The notes under the pieces are model-generated. The model was not told the origin of the DNA, did no database searches, and saw only the letters and a list, made by a program, of their open reading frames with translations. This document shows, piece after piece, positions 33,818-45,387 of a DNA stretch of 64,000 nt. Within the stretch, counting starts at the first letter, position 1. Every line of letters begins with the position of its first letter. The position numbers and the translations under genes are program-made. Origin of the DNA: Dinochytrium kinnereticum. Taxonomy: Eukaryota; Chytridiomycota; Chytridiomycetes; Chytridiales; Chytridiaceae. The stretch is from positions 28,410 through 92,409 of the forward strand of contig JADGJT010000045.1 in assembly GCA_027604005.1 (NCBI GenBank). The letters are read 5' to 3'.

Positions 33818-34869
33818 ATGCTCATCAACCTCATCCCCTTCCTGGCTCTCCTCCATCCAACCATCGTGACGGCCTTCACAACCCCTATCGGGTTCACCAT
33901 GGAGGCCGCTCCCTCCACCGTCGCCAATTCATTGACCGTGACGATTCGAGGAACGCTTCCCGCTGATCAGTGGGTTGGATTTGGGGTGCCTGATCAGACC
34001 ACGCAGGGGATGTTGAACGCTGATTTGTTTATTGCCCATGTTGATAATGGGAATGTGGTGGTTGTGGGGGGGGGGACCTCGCCCACTAGGAAGAGCTTTG
34101 TGGCGGGTTCGGAGGCTGTGCAAGTGTTGAGTGCTGTTTCCAGTGAGTTTTTTTTTGCTTTTTTGTTGCTTTTTTTTTTTTGTGCTCTTTTTTGATCGGT
34201 GGAATGCGCGAGTTCTTTTCTTGTTGGCCTTTTGTTTTGTTTCTTTTTTTGAGTGGGGGAGGGGGTGATTCCTTGTTGTTTGGCGTGATTAAACCACCTG
34301 GTGCTGTTTTTCTCAACCTCTTTTCTTTCTCTTTTTCTTCATGAAAAACAATCACCATCAACATGCACTCTCTCGCCACAATCAACAAACCTCCACAACC
34401 TCCTCCAACCAACCAACCAACCAACCAAAAACAAAAAACAAAACAAAAAAAAAACAAACTCCACCCCCCAGACTACACCAACGGCATCATCACCGCATCC
34501 TTCACCCTCCCCACCATCCTCCCCTCAAACCGCGACCTCACAACCGTCACATCCTTTCTCTACGCCACCGGCGCAAAATCCGCCAGCGGCTTCGCCTACC
34601 ACTCCACCAACCGCGGCGTCATCACCAACGCCCGCTTGTTGGTATCCAATGGAGCTTCCACCACCTCGGCTGTCCCTGGCAGCACCAGCGCGACCTCCGC
34701 GGTCGCTGGGATCGCCACCAGCGCTCCGAGCGGTGGTGCTTCGAGCAGCGTGGCTGGGGCTGCGTCCACCACGACTTCAAAGCCTTCTGGGGCGAGGAGG
34801 GATGCGGTTGGGGTTGTGGGGATGGTTTTGGGGGGGGTTTTGATGGGGGTTTTGGGGGTGGGGATTTAA
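33818..34869 (+). CDS. Secreted DOMON heme-domain protein, predicted GPI anchor (paralogue 3)
   Basis: Two exons (33818-34142, 34472-34869) give 240 residues. I chose the ATG at 33818 because it begins a clean signal peptide (MLINLIPFLALLHPTIVTAF), although the frame stays open upstream. The core is FTMEAAPSTVANSLTVTIRG, QWVGFGVPD, MLNADLFIAHVDNG, then YTNGIITASFTLPTILPSN and FLYATGAKSASGFAYHS. Met65 and His152 match the ligand positions of the other two proteins. The stalk is rich in Thr, Ser and Ala, and the end VVGMVLGGVLMGVLGVGI suits a GPI signal. The intron is in the same place and phase and is T-rich. Confidence 0.82.
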
Positions 34870-35891
34870 GAGGGGGTGGTGGTGTTTTTTTGTGTTCTTT
34901 GAGGTGAAGGTGTTTTGTGGTGATGGTGTTGTTGTTTTGGTTCTTTTCTTTTTTTTTCTTTCTTGGTCTTGTGAGCCTGTCTTCTCCTCCCTCTCTCTTT
35001 CTTTGTGATGCTCGGCCTTGAAACGCGTTCGTCATCATTGATGTTGTAAAATTAGTTTTAATATCAGTTTTCAATAACATACATATTTACATGTAACCCT
35101 TTTGCGAACACTCATATGTTCTTAACCAACTTCATTGACGGGGATAGGGAATCTCAGTGCCCAACCCAACTCAAAAAAAGGGATGAGTCTAAAGGCCACT
35201 TCATAAGTTGGGGTACGGTGATTTCAAAAGTCATATTCCACTCTTTTCAACCGTGATTTCTTCATTTCGCCTTTGGAATGGGTCTTTCCGCAAGCACCCC
35301 CTTTTTTTTCTCTTTTTTTTTTTCTTTGAGTCAACTCACGCGTGGGCTCTTCGTTCCCGTTCTGTGAGAAGCCTTGCGTAAAATTTTGGAAGAATTATTG
35401 GCCCTGAAAGGCTGTCCATCACCTGCATACCAACTGGATAGGTATGTTGTTGCTCAGCAAATCTTCTCTACATTTTATGAGATATTCAAAATCGTGTCTG
35501 ACGGTTTGTGTAGGAGATGGGTTGCGGTGTGTCATAAAGCAATGCACTTAATTTGGTAGTGAATGTCATTGTGACGATGGTTAAAATACTTTCATATTAT
35601 TTATGTAAGATGTTTACTGCAAGGATATGTAAAAAGAAAAGGAAAAAAACAACTACCTTAATTACCTGAATAAATAATAAAAAATAAATATGGAAAAGAG
35701 GAGAAAGGTTGGGGGTGGGGTTGGGGGTGAGAGGGCATTGGGAAAATCAATACTTAACCAGACCCTCAAAACCACAACAACTCTCGTTGAAAAAATAGAA
35801 AAACAAAAGATGAATGAAAAACCACCCAACAAAGAGGAAAAGGTGATGAAAACCACCCACAAAGAGAAAAGGACAATTGAAGAAAGCCACC
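34870..35891. other. Convergent intergenic region
   Basis: About 1 kb of 3' UTR-like sequence between DOMON-3 and the next minus-strand gene, with T-rich tracts near 34940-34965 and 35300-35330. A 61-codon frame at 35374 lacks an ATG and shows no resemblance. Nothing else is seen. Confidence 0.5.
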
Positions 35892-37551
35892 CTACAAAAA
35901 GGGAATGGACCGAGTGAACCACATCCACCCAATAAAAACTGGCGCAACAACCATCCCACACCCCAAAGCCCCCACAGTCAAACCCGCTCCCACACCCGCC
36001 ACCGCAACCCCTCCACAAACACCACCTACAAAAGATGCAAACCTCAAAACACGAGAGAAGATGGATCCCTCAGCTTCCTCAAGATGCTCGTCGACGTCGG
36101 TGGTCTGCGTTGGTAGGTTAGGCTCAAAGGGAATGTATTCTGGACAGGTGGGAGGGGATGTGTAGGACCAGGTTGACCAGTCGTTGAGGAGGGATTGGAC
36201 CGAGGTGACGAGGGTTGTGGCGCTGGTTGGAGAAACAAATGGGGGAAAATCAATGTTAGGAATATTTCTTGGTGACGATAAAGTAAGACTGAAAAAAGAA
36301 AAAAAACTAACAGAGACTTGATCAGTCCAAACAATCCATACGAGGACTTTGACCGTTGAGCCGTTGATGTAGTGGCGGCGGTCGATGATGGAGGTGATGA
36401 AGTTTCAAGGGTACTCAATTCGGGGGCTGCTTCTGTGTCTGCAATAGTGACGGTGATTTCTGGAAGTTCAACCTTTTTCAAATCCGCCGTCATAGCCACC
36501 CCCGTGCTGGCTTTGTCCCCACCCTCGGAATACTTATCCTCAATGCTGTCCATACTTTCAAACACCACGTTCTTGCGATCGCTTTCGTCGTTCTGAACAG
36601 TCTCGGGGTCGAGAACCTCTACACTCTTTACGGTCATCACAGCATCATACTTAGTGTCGATAACTTCTACACTCTTTACGTTCATATCCACATCATACTT
36701 AACTCCACTGTCTTCCGTGACATCCAACGGCAAATACAAACTCTTGTCCTCAACTTTGTGACCCGCAGCAAAACTTCGGCACTGTCACAGATGTCATCGC
36801 CCGCAATCTGATCTTGGACGCCAAAAACAGCTTCCTCGCTCTGAGGGACCTCCAGGCCCGAGGTAGTTGAGCGTTCGTCTGTACCTACTTTAGCACACAC
36901 CTCCAATTCCTTCTCTGTCCCAACTTCGATAATCTTCTCTTGAGAGAACTGCTCACGGGTCTTCGTCTCTTCAAACGTCTCATCGGGGTTATCTAAGGTG
37001 CCGCCGTTCTTAGGACTGTTGATCGGGGAAAGCTTTTGGCTGGCGGCACCAGATCGTCTCCTTCTGCCTCGACCTTTAAGGTTGCCCTCTTTCTTGTTTC
37101 CATCACCTCGTCCCTGCCCTCCTCCCCCACCACTCCTTCCACTATCAGACCCCTTCTCTTCCCCTCGACCACCCGTTTTCCCAGCTTTCCCATTTGCATT
37201 GACACCTCCTCCTCGTCCTCGATCATTTCTGCTCCGACCTTGAACGGTTTCAGCACCCTCATCCCGCTGCGCTTCGCCGCCACCGCTCTTGCTTCCAATT
37301 TCACAGCCCCCACCGCCATTCCTTCCAGGTCTGCTGCGGTGAGACTTGGGTGAGTTATAGACTCGTTCGGCTGCGGGTGCTAGGGGAGCGATGGGTTCGG
37401 CGGGTCCAAACTTGCGTTCGTTGTCGGAGATGGTGGAGTGGAGGATGCGTGCAAAAAGATTTTTTCCTGAGGTTGTTGACCTCTTGCTGTTGATGGTTGC
37501 CGGCTCACCCGAGGTGGAGGGGTTGGTGGGCCCCCCTGCGTCTGCGGACAT
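35892..37551 (-). CDS. Disordered protein with hydrophobic C-terminal segment, unknown function
   Basis: The start is taken at 37551 (MSADAGGPTNPSTSGEPAT), the first ATG in the frame. The first 240 residues are charged and Gly/Arg/Ser-rich, with runs such as GGRGEEKGSDSGRSGGGG and GRGRRRRSGAASQKLSPI. A second block is acidic, with a repeat KSVEVIDTKYDAVMTVKSVE. After an intron at about 36310 the last exon encodes SLLNDWSTWSYTSPPTCPEY and a Gly/Val-rich hydrophobic stretch (FVGGVCGGVAVAGVGAG to VVAPVFIGWMWF), ending RSIPFL. This suggests a tail anchored in a membrane. The first and second blocks are in different frames and must be joined by an unresolved intron near 36790-36850, or the sequence carries a frame error. 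No family is recognised. Confidence 0.6.
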
Positions 37552-38737
37552 TTCTGGTCCTTTTCCTGCTGTTGGAGATTGGCAGGTGCTTGTGTTGTCT
37601 GCGTGGTGCGTGGTGCTCAAGAGGATGGGTGGGTGGTCGATGGTAGTGTGGAGTTTGTTTCTCTTCAGGATGTGATGGGTGAACAGCAATGGAGTGAGAA
37701 AGGTCGGGTTGAGAGGTTGGCTGCTAGCGGGACAGGGAAGGGTAGGAAGGTTTGTTGTTTCTCCGACTTTTTGGGTGGGAGAAGGGGGAGGCGGGATGGG
37801 ATGGGATGGATGTTAGGAGGGTGGATGGTTGGATGGCCTTCTCACAACGAGATTGACGATGGGAGGGGGAGTGATGCAGCTCGTAAGCGATTGATATGGA
37901 ATGGTGATGGGTTGACGATGATGGCTTGCCGGCAGTGGAGGTGGATGAGGCAGCGAGTGCTGCAGGTGATGAGGATGGGATGGGATGGGATTAAGGAGGT
38001 GGTTGATGTCAACACCCCTCAGAGGATAATGGGCTGAGGTACGGTTTGAGCTGCGAGGACACCGAAAAGATGAGAGAGGAGAGAGTGAACCTCGCTCCTT
38101 TTATTATTTTTCTACTGGGCTTGACGTCTATCCGCTCAATTTCGTGTTCTCGGTGCGGTTTTCAACTCCGCTGAAGTTTTGAACTCAGCTTCATCACCTA
38201 AATAAGGCGACGCTGCCTGTCCACTGATGTTTTTGGTTGGCTGTTTAGACCGGCCATCTCTTCGGGGTCCTTACGACTCTTTTCATAGGCTGCTGATTTC
38301 CTTATCTCTTTAGGCGGGCGGGAGGGCTTGCGCCTTGGAAGCAGAGTTTCCATGTATGTATGCCGACCTCCGGATCTCTCCCGCCCCAATTACCCATTCC
38401 CACCATGTGGTTTCTTGGGGACCCTGATTGTGATCGAGGATCATGATCAACCGTGGAGGCTGGAGCGGCAAAGTGTTGCTAAACAGTTCAGAATCAGAAT
38501 TGCTTAGGGTGCATGCCAGTGATAAATATATGATGTGATGAGGGAACCTTCACGTCTGGACTTTGTTAACACACGGAAGAGACAAGGAGAAAAAAAGCGA
38601 GGTGTCTTGAGGTAGTTATCCCCGGCAATCAGCATGTTCTCTATTTAAAAAGGCCTAATTCATATTCTCCCAAATGATAACTCTACACTGCAGTCAAGTC
38701 TAAAGTGGACTGGCTCCGGGATTTGCTTAAAAAGGTA
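37552..38737. other. Intergenic region
   Basis: About 1.2 kb between two minus-strand genes. It should hold the promoter of the disordered protein gene and the 3' UTR of RasGAP. It contains GGATG/GGGATGGGATG runs at about 37795-37815 and 37975-37990, and pyrimidine-poor sequence elsewhere. No gene is seen. Confidence 0.5.
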
Positions 38738-40814
38738 TTAAAGAAAAAGGTGATAATAAATGGTTTTTACCAACCTAGAAAAAATCCCTTTAAAAGAGCG
38801 CGACCATTTCGCAATATAAATAGATGCCTTCCCTAGTGATGATTCGTTGGTATCATAAGGAGTCTTTCTCGCGAAAGGGCTATTCTCCACCAGCTTCTTC
38901 ATCTCAAAGAAATTTGCCAGAACACCGTCGGCCTCACTTGGGCTTAAATGCACTATTCTTTCCTCAATGTCACTCTCAATTATATCCAAGGAGTGTCCTA
39001 TGTGTATGAAAAGCTCGTCTAGGTCCGATGATTCGGAAAGTTGGAATTTGGAGGAAAGGCGAAGAGTTGAAGTCGACGAGTTAGATCGGGTTGTTTCGAA
39101 CTTGTGGTGGTTGTAGAAGTGGTTGTGATGTGAAGATTTTGTATCTTCAAGAGACAGTTCCAACGGCGATAGATTTAGCGACGGCATTGACGACGATAAG
39201 GTCTTCCTCTTCGAATTAAGGTCCGATTTTACCTCTCGCAATGGTACCGGCGATTTGATTATTGGAGCTTCGGCCGCACACTTTACATTCGTTATAGTTG
39301 TGATAACAAACTCTTAGTCAATTACCTCTGGGACATAATCTTCCTGCGCTGCATATTGAAGATAGTCTTTGACCTGATCACGATGCTGGCGAAGAAAATC
39401 GTTCATGGAAATGAGATAGGATTCCTTTGAACCGAATTCTATATCATTACAAAGAGCCGTCAGTACTTTCCCCGAAAGTATTAGGCCTCGACGTGCTTGT
39501 GAGGTCGGTTTTGTATCGACGAGGCCGTAGGTGTCTGGTGCTGTTATGGCTAATTCAAAAAGTGTTAGACAATTTAAATAAGATGTGGAAGGTATCTAGT
39601 CACCTGGTACGAGGAATCGCAAAAATAGGAAAGATGCTACCACTTTCTCTGACGTGCTCAAGTATCCAATAGCTCTGCTGTTCACAACAGATGCAACTGA
39701 ATGCTCATCAGATCCTAACGCCGCTCCAAGCCTGCTTCTCTTCGATGGCGCCGCCGCCCCCGCCCCCCTGTTGCTATTTCCTCTAGATAAAGGTACTGTG
39801 CTAAAAGAGTAGGTACTGCTGCCGCTTCTGCATCGTGATCCTAATGGGCGAGGGGCTGGGGAACTAAGGGAAGAAGACACGGATTTTCCCCGTGCTCGTT
39901 GGTGAATGTTGTCCTCCAAAGGAGATGAAGGGCTGCGATTACGACGGACACTGCTTGATTTCAAGGAGGATATGCAGCAATCGCCTTTATCTGCTAAATT
40001 GTTCATTAGAAAGGATGTGGCGGAAAACATGCCTTCTTGGTTTGAGTCTAACGCCTTCTCAACTGTATTTTTGATGAATGCACATATTCTCCTTATAGAG
40101 GACGGCATAACTTCCCTCCTTTCTGCCACCGACATCAAAAGCACCGAACATGATTTCTTTAAACGTTCCTCATTAGCTTGTATGTCTATATCCGAATCCG
40201 CCGTCAAGCGCATGGGATCGATTTCGCATTGATCAATGAAAGGCATAACTGTTTTGAGCGGTGTCGTAAGGGAATGATTGAGATAGGTGATGCCCTCGCA
40301 ACGAGCGAAGGCATTTAATAGCATTGCCGCCATGCTAATTCATAGTTGTCAATGACTGCAAGTGTGATGCAAATAACTAAGAACCAACCTGTTGTCCCGA
40401 ATAATGTCGCTAAGGTCTCGTCCCTTTTTTTCTATTGAAAGAGTTTAAAAAACAAAAGGACTTTCAAAACTCACGGCACTGAATGACTTTTGCAAGGAGA
40501 AGCCGCTGAAGAAACTTTTCCGCCACGTTGCCATTCTGACGCCGAAGCAACGATATCACGCCTTTTGAAATAACCGCAGCTGTGTCTCCAGCGATGGGTG
40601 CCTGGCATATCAACGCCAGAAGGTTGCAGTTGTTTGCCAAAAGGGTGTTGGATATTCTTTGCTCCGTGCTCAAACCCAGCTGCATGAGGAAGTTTGAATG
40701 AACATGCATGTAATGCGTCGAGTTGAGAGCGTCGCTCACCTTGGCCAAGGCCCCAACGGACTCGCCATGCAAAGTGTGAAATGATTTAGACAAGCTGCCA
40801 TATTTGTCCTTCAT
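38738..40814 (-). CDS. Ras GTPase-activating protein (RasGAP domain)
   Basis: RasGAPs switch off Ras-type GTPases by inserting an arginine finger. The start is the ATG at 40814 (MKDKYGSLSKSFHTLHGES). After about 105 helical residues comes FLQRLLLAKVIQCRE, then spliced GRDLSDIIRDNSMAAMLLNA, where the Arg of IIRDNS fits the finger loop. FARCEGITYLNHSLTTPLK, NEERLKKSCSVLLMSVAER and SSIRRICAFIKNTVEKAL follow. A Ser/Arg-rich insert of about 120 residues comes next, and then STSEKVVASFLFLRFLVP, which carries the invariant FLR motif. Later exons give LILSGKVLTALCND, DFLRQHRDQVKDYLQYA and a C-terminal tail with FKGIFSRLVK. No other domain is seen. It is a small single-domain RasGAP, not neurofibromin or IQGAP. 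Confidence 0.88.
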
Positions 40815-41653
40815 TTTCGCTTGCCCCAAACAGCTCACCCTCTTGCGTCGACCAGCGACCACGCAAAAGAAAGTAAGAGAACGCAAAATGAAGGTGCACT
40901 GTGTGTTGCAGCAAGGCCCTGCCCCCAGCCCTGACTTTGAATCTTATTGTTGATTACGTTTTGTTCCCAATCATGATTTTCTCCTTTGGTCCTTACCAAT
41001 CGAGCCTTTCCACATGTTCTCCATATGCTTTCGTGGTGATGGGACTTTCAGGCAGTCAACTCCGAGAGTTTGGTCAGTCAATTGAACCGCATCTCGCCGT
41101 GCGTTCGTCTGGGCATACGCGACGCGATCAATGCCCAAATTTTGTTTTTTCTTGTCTTCATGTATCAATTAGTGAGCCCTCCCAAACATTCACCCTTCAC
41201 TAATAAATGAGTATACCACCATCTACCACCTCCATCTGCGGAAGATGCTGCTTTGGCAGTTTCCTTTGCTTTGAGCATTTATTTGCTTGCGATACGTTCT
41301 TCCCCCGTACTAGCCGTCTTGTGGTGTCATTGGAAGAGTGTTTCAATCCCCTATCAGCAGATGCGTTTTTTGGTTGAGGGGCTTAAGTGTTGGGGTCAAA
41401 CCGGTATGATGGCCGGCAGGGGTCATCTCTTCTTTTGCCCCTGCCACCAGAAAAACGAATTGAAACGCCAGTTAAAACCCCACTGAAGCTCCATGCATCC
41501 GACAGATTCAAGCTGGATTAGTCCCAAATAGCGTCAGTAAGACGCAACACTCGCCAACATTCGCGGCCTCGTTGATGAGTTGGGTGGTGTTTTTGGCATC
41601 GGCTGGTTCAAAATCCTTCGCTTACCTTGTGCAACTACGTGACTGCGTCAAGA
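40815..41653. other. Divergent intergenic region, RasGAP / MON1
   Basis: About 840 bp between divergent start codons. It should contain both promoters. Three plus-strand open frames (40901, 41253 and the leader to 41654) show no resemblance to known proteins. No RNA gene is seen. Confidence 0.45.
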
Positions 41654-44600
41654 ATGGAGACGGAGCCCAGCGATACCGCGACCGTCATCGCCGGTGCTGC
41701 TATGAATGCCACCTCAACGGCAGCTGAGACTTCCTCTGGAAAGCCTGTAAGTAAACCGTCGCCATATGGACCCGTCGCCGGGAACGCTCGAAGGAAGGAA
41801 AAGCACTTGCTAGATCCTGCATCGTCCGAACCACCGCAGCAGGGGCAGCAAAGCCGTCGACCATCGTCAATGTTCGGTTCTATATCTCTCGGCCGCTCTG
41901 GAGGATCGACTTCAACCGTGAATTTGCCAAATTATGGCTCAAGTTGAGTTTCGCAGTTTCTCCATTCACTTTCTTGTTACCCTTCTGTTTAGTGGATCTG
42001 CAATGCCTGTTTTGTGTAGTTTCAGAGGGACTGTGGTGCATGCGTATGCTGGATATCGCCTAATTCATTGATAGAGATCTCCCCTTCCATACAGCTCAAC
42101 CCAGAGCAAATCATCGACTTTCCCCTTAATTCTGGAGACACTTCAAGGAATTCCGCAACATTGATAGAACGTATGTCTACCTTACAGCAGCAGCAGCATC
42201 AGCATATAGCATCCACCGACTCCAACATCTCTGTTCTCTCATCACCCAGCGCCATTATGTCAATGGCCAGCAATGTAGTGGGATCCTTCGCGCACACTGG
42301 GGCAGCCATTGCCAGCCAAAGTATTGGTGGGGGTGGAAGTTCAGGTGCTGGAGCCGGCTCTGGGGCTCCAGGATTGAATGACGATCGAACGGAGGAACTC
42401 TACTTACCCATGACCGTGCGTACCAGAAGTCGTAGTGGGAGTATAAGTATGGGAAGTAGCACTCCAAGAAGTCGGAGTGGCAGCATTGCCTCCTCCGTAA
42501 ATTCTATATTCGTCAGACCATCTGCGGTGGCAGCTCCACCACCTCCTCCATCTCCTTACTTGTCGCAGCAACCACCCCGTTCCGAGCATCATGGAAAATC
42601 AAGAACATCATCAGCCGATCAGTCCACCACCACTACCACTGCGCAAGGAGACTTAACAACCCTCCTGGATCCTCTCTCTGTCCGCCAAGACCCAATAACC
42701 GCACCCATCTCGCCTCCATCTGCTTCTTCCCTAGCCTCACATCCGAAATTCGGTCCCGAACGTACTTTTTCATCCGCCTCTGGTTCCTCCTCCTCCTCTG
42801 GCGCAGCAGCCGCGGCGGCTGCCGCCGCTGCAGCCGTTATTGATCATGATGCGTTCTTTCCAAACGGCGATGACCCTCTAAGCATCGCCGCAGCAGCTGT
42901 CGCAGCCGCATCTTTTGAAGCTGAGCGGGAGAAGCTTCAAAAAACTTCATCAATCTCGCATAATCAAGCCACCACGCAAACGTATTACGCACATAAAGAC
43001 AGCCATGATGAGGATATTTTAGAGTACCCTCTCCGACCTTTTGATTCTATGCCTACTTTAGAAGAGGTGTCGTCTGCGGAACCTGGGGGGAGTGTTCGAG
43101 AATTAGTTGTGGAAAAGGATGATGGGGGCTCAATGCAGAATGGGGATGACTTGCGGGATAGTTCTAGAAGTTCGACTGTTGCGCCATCAGCAGGTGCGGC
43201 GGTAAATGGGACAAAGGAGTGGGCAAGACGAAGACGTCATTTTTTCGTGCTGTCCAGCGCCGGAAAACCCGTTTATAGCAGGTACACGTCTTGTCGTTTC
43301 TTGGGATATTCCCTTCATGCTAATTTTAATTTTGTAATAGATATGGAGATGAAGCTGAACTATCGAGCTACATGGGCATTCTTCAGGCAATCATCTCATT
43401 TTTTATAAACGAGGATGATACTCTTATGTCACTGACAGCCGGAGAACATCGCTTCGTTTTTAAGGCACGTGGACCCTTGTACCTTGTCGCTGTGGTGTGC
43501 TCTGGTGAGGATGAATCGGAGGTAATAAATATATCAATCAACATTTCGCTTAATGCCTACTTTTCAAAAACAGCTTGGCCTCCAATTAGACCATCTTTAC
43601 TCCCAAGTCCTCTTCATCCTTACCTCTACCCAGCTTACCCGTATCTTCACTCAACGTACGAATTACGACCTCCGCAGCCTTCTTACTGGCACCGACATGT
43701 TTTTTGATGAGCTGTGCCGTTCCCACCTCAGGGGTATGGCATTCAATTTGCAGTCATTTCAGTGTCTTCGGGTCTCGCCTAGAGTCAGGAGTTCTGTAGC
43801 AAGTGCTTTGGTAACTGGGGCACCAAAGGTAGGTAATTGATCGATTTTGAAATCGATGTCGCTTTTTTGTCCGTTTACGGCATGGTGAAGGACATTGGGC
43901 TTTTGCTCGAGGACAATCATTGTTTATTCCTTATTTAATCAAAGATCTTGTATCCTTCCATCATTTGCATCTGCAGGGCCTTCTATATGCTCTATTAATC
44001 GCGAGAGACAAAATTGTAGGCGTGGCGCGGCAAAAGCGATTTCCTTTACATTCTCTCGACGTTCTCCTTTTAATCAACATGGTCAATACCTCAACAACCT
44101 TTCGATCAGCTGAATCTTGGACTCCGATCTGCCTACCCACATTTCATGAAGGCGCCTTTGTCCATTCCTACGTCTGCTTTTTGACACAGGAGTTATGCCT
44201 TGTTTTGATATCTCCTGACAAGGACTCTTTCTTCGAGATGTCGGAATTCAAGACTGCGGTTGCAGTTGTAAGCGTTTTTTTTTTTAATTGATTTGTTGGC
44301 CTTGGTGCATTGCTTTTTTTGTTTTTTAACCAGAAAAACAATAATGCAAAGAAGAGAAAACTAAACAAGTTTTTTTTTCTCGCAATCGTATAGGCTTTAG
44401 ATGAAAATGGATGCGCTGACGAGATCGAAGAGGCCATTTTGTCGGATCCTTACAAAATGGGTAATTTATAAGTTGCCCTTTTTTTAATTAGGCTCGATTC
44501 TCATTTTAATTTTTGTCTTAACAGTGGAAATCGAGGTCCCATCTATTCGCCACTTTGTCTGCAGGCCTAAGGGTGTTGCACAGCTTACTGAACCTTACCC

Positions 44601-45135
44601 TTTGCCACCTTACACCAAGAAAGCAGATTATAGAAGGTGATTTTATATTTAAATGAAATATTTCCCGTTCCTGGCTTCCATTCCGATTGTACTCATGGAT
44701 TATATGTGCCTCCTTGCTATCAAGGTTACTCCTTCATTACCAATACGCTCATCGGAAACTTGAGGATGTTGACGGAAGCGTCAAGCTAATCTTCAATTCT
44801 GGAATATATGAGACCGTCGTTGGTTGGGTGAGTGTCTTCTGCCTAATGGCTTAGCTTCACTCTTTTAAATCTTTTCATTGTATGATGTGGAATACCTTTC
44901 TCTATCTTTTTCTTTCCCTTTGTATCCTAAAATATTCTATTCTATACCTTATCTACGCCATCAACTCTTTCTAATGCTTTTTACATAATTTAAGTCATCC
45001 AACTCCTACGAGTTTTTTGCAGCATTTGGTCCACTCGTCACGAAGGAGACCGTTTCAAGTTCTTTAACTCTGCTTCAGAAATGGATCAAGCAAAATGATA
45101 CTTCGCTGTTCATCACCTCTCATCCAACATTCTAA
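41654..45135 (+). CDS. MON1: Vacuolar fusion protein MON1 (Rab7 GEF subunit)
   Basis: MON1 pairs with CCZ1 to activate Rab7/Ypt7 on late endosomes and vacuoles. The chosen ATG is at 41654 (METEPSDTATVIAGAAM). The first 500 or so residues are disordered, with a Gln/His run, a Gly/Ser-rich block, PPPPP and an 11-residue Ala stretch. The conserved part starts EWARRRRHFFVLSSAGKPVY then SRYGDEAELSSYMGILQAII, continues HRFVFKARGPLYLVAVVCSG, LDHLYSQVLFILTSTQLTRI, TNYDLRSLLTGTDMFFDELC, LLYALLIARDKIVGVARQ, NTSTTFRSAESWTPICLPTF, SYVCFLTQELCLVLISPD and DYRRLLLHYQYAHRKLEDVD. It ends in the third longin-like region before the TAA at 45133. About ten short introns. Only the long N-terminus is unusual for the family. 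Confidence 0.94.
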
Positions 45136-45387
45136 TAGCCGATACCCATTTTCAATAGTAATGAGATGAACATTTTCTTCTTTCTTTTTTCTTTTTAGTT
45201 ATTTCACTTTTACTCATTTTAGTGGAATATTGTCTTGCTTATATTATTACATATTTCCCGATATCCTTTTACCACTTTTTTTGATGGTTTAGCCACATCC
45301 TTTTGTGCATTGATTAATAATGTCCACTTCTGCATCGAAGATTATCCATCGCGCCTTCATTCTTTCTGATTCATTTTGAGAAGCAAA

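Noticed and set aside
34301..34907. Long plus-strand frames rich in Pro, His and Arg
   Set aside because: They are alternative frames of the DOMON-3 intron and second exon and have low-complexity composition.
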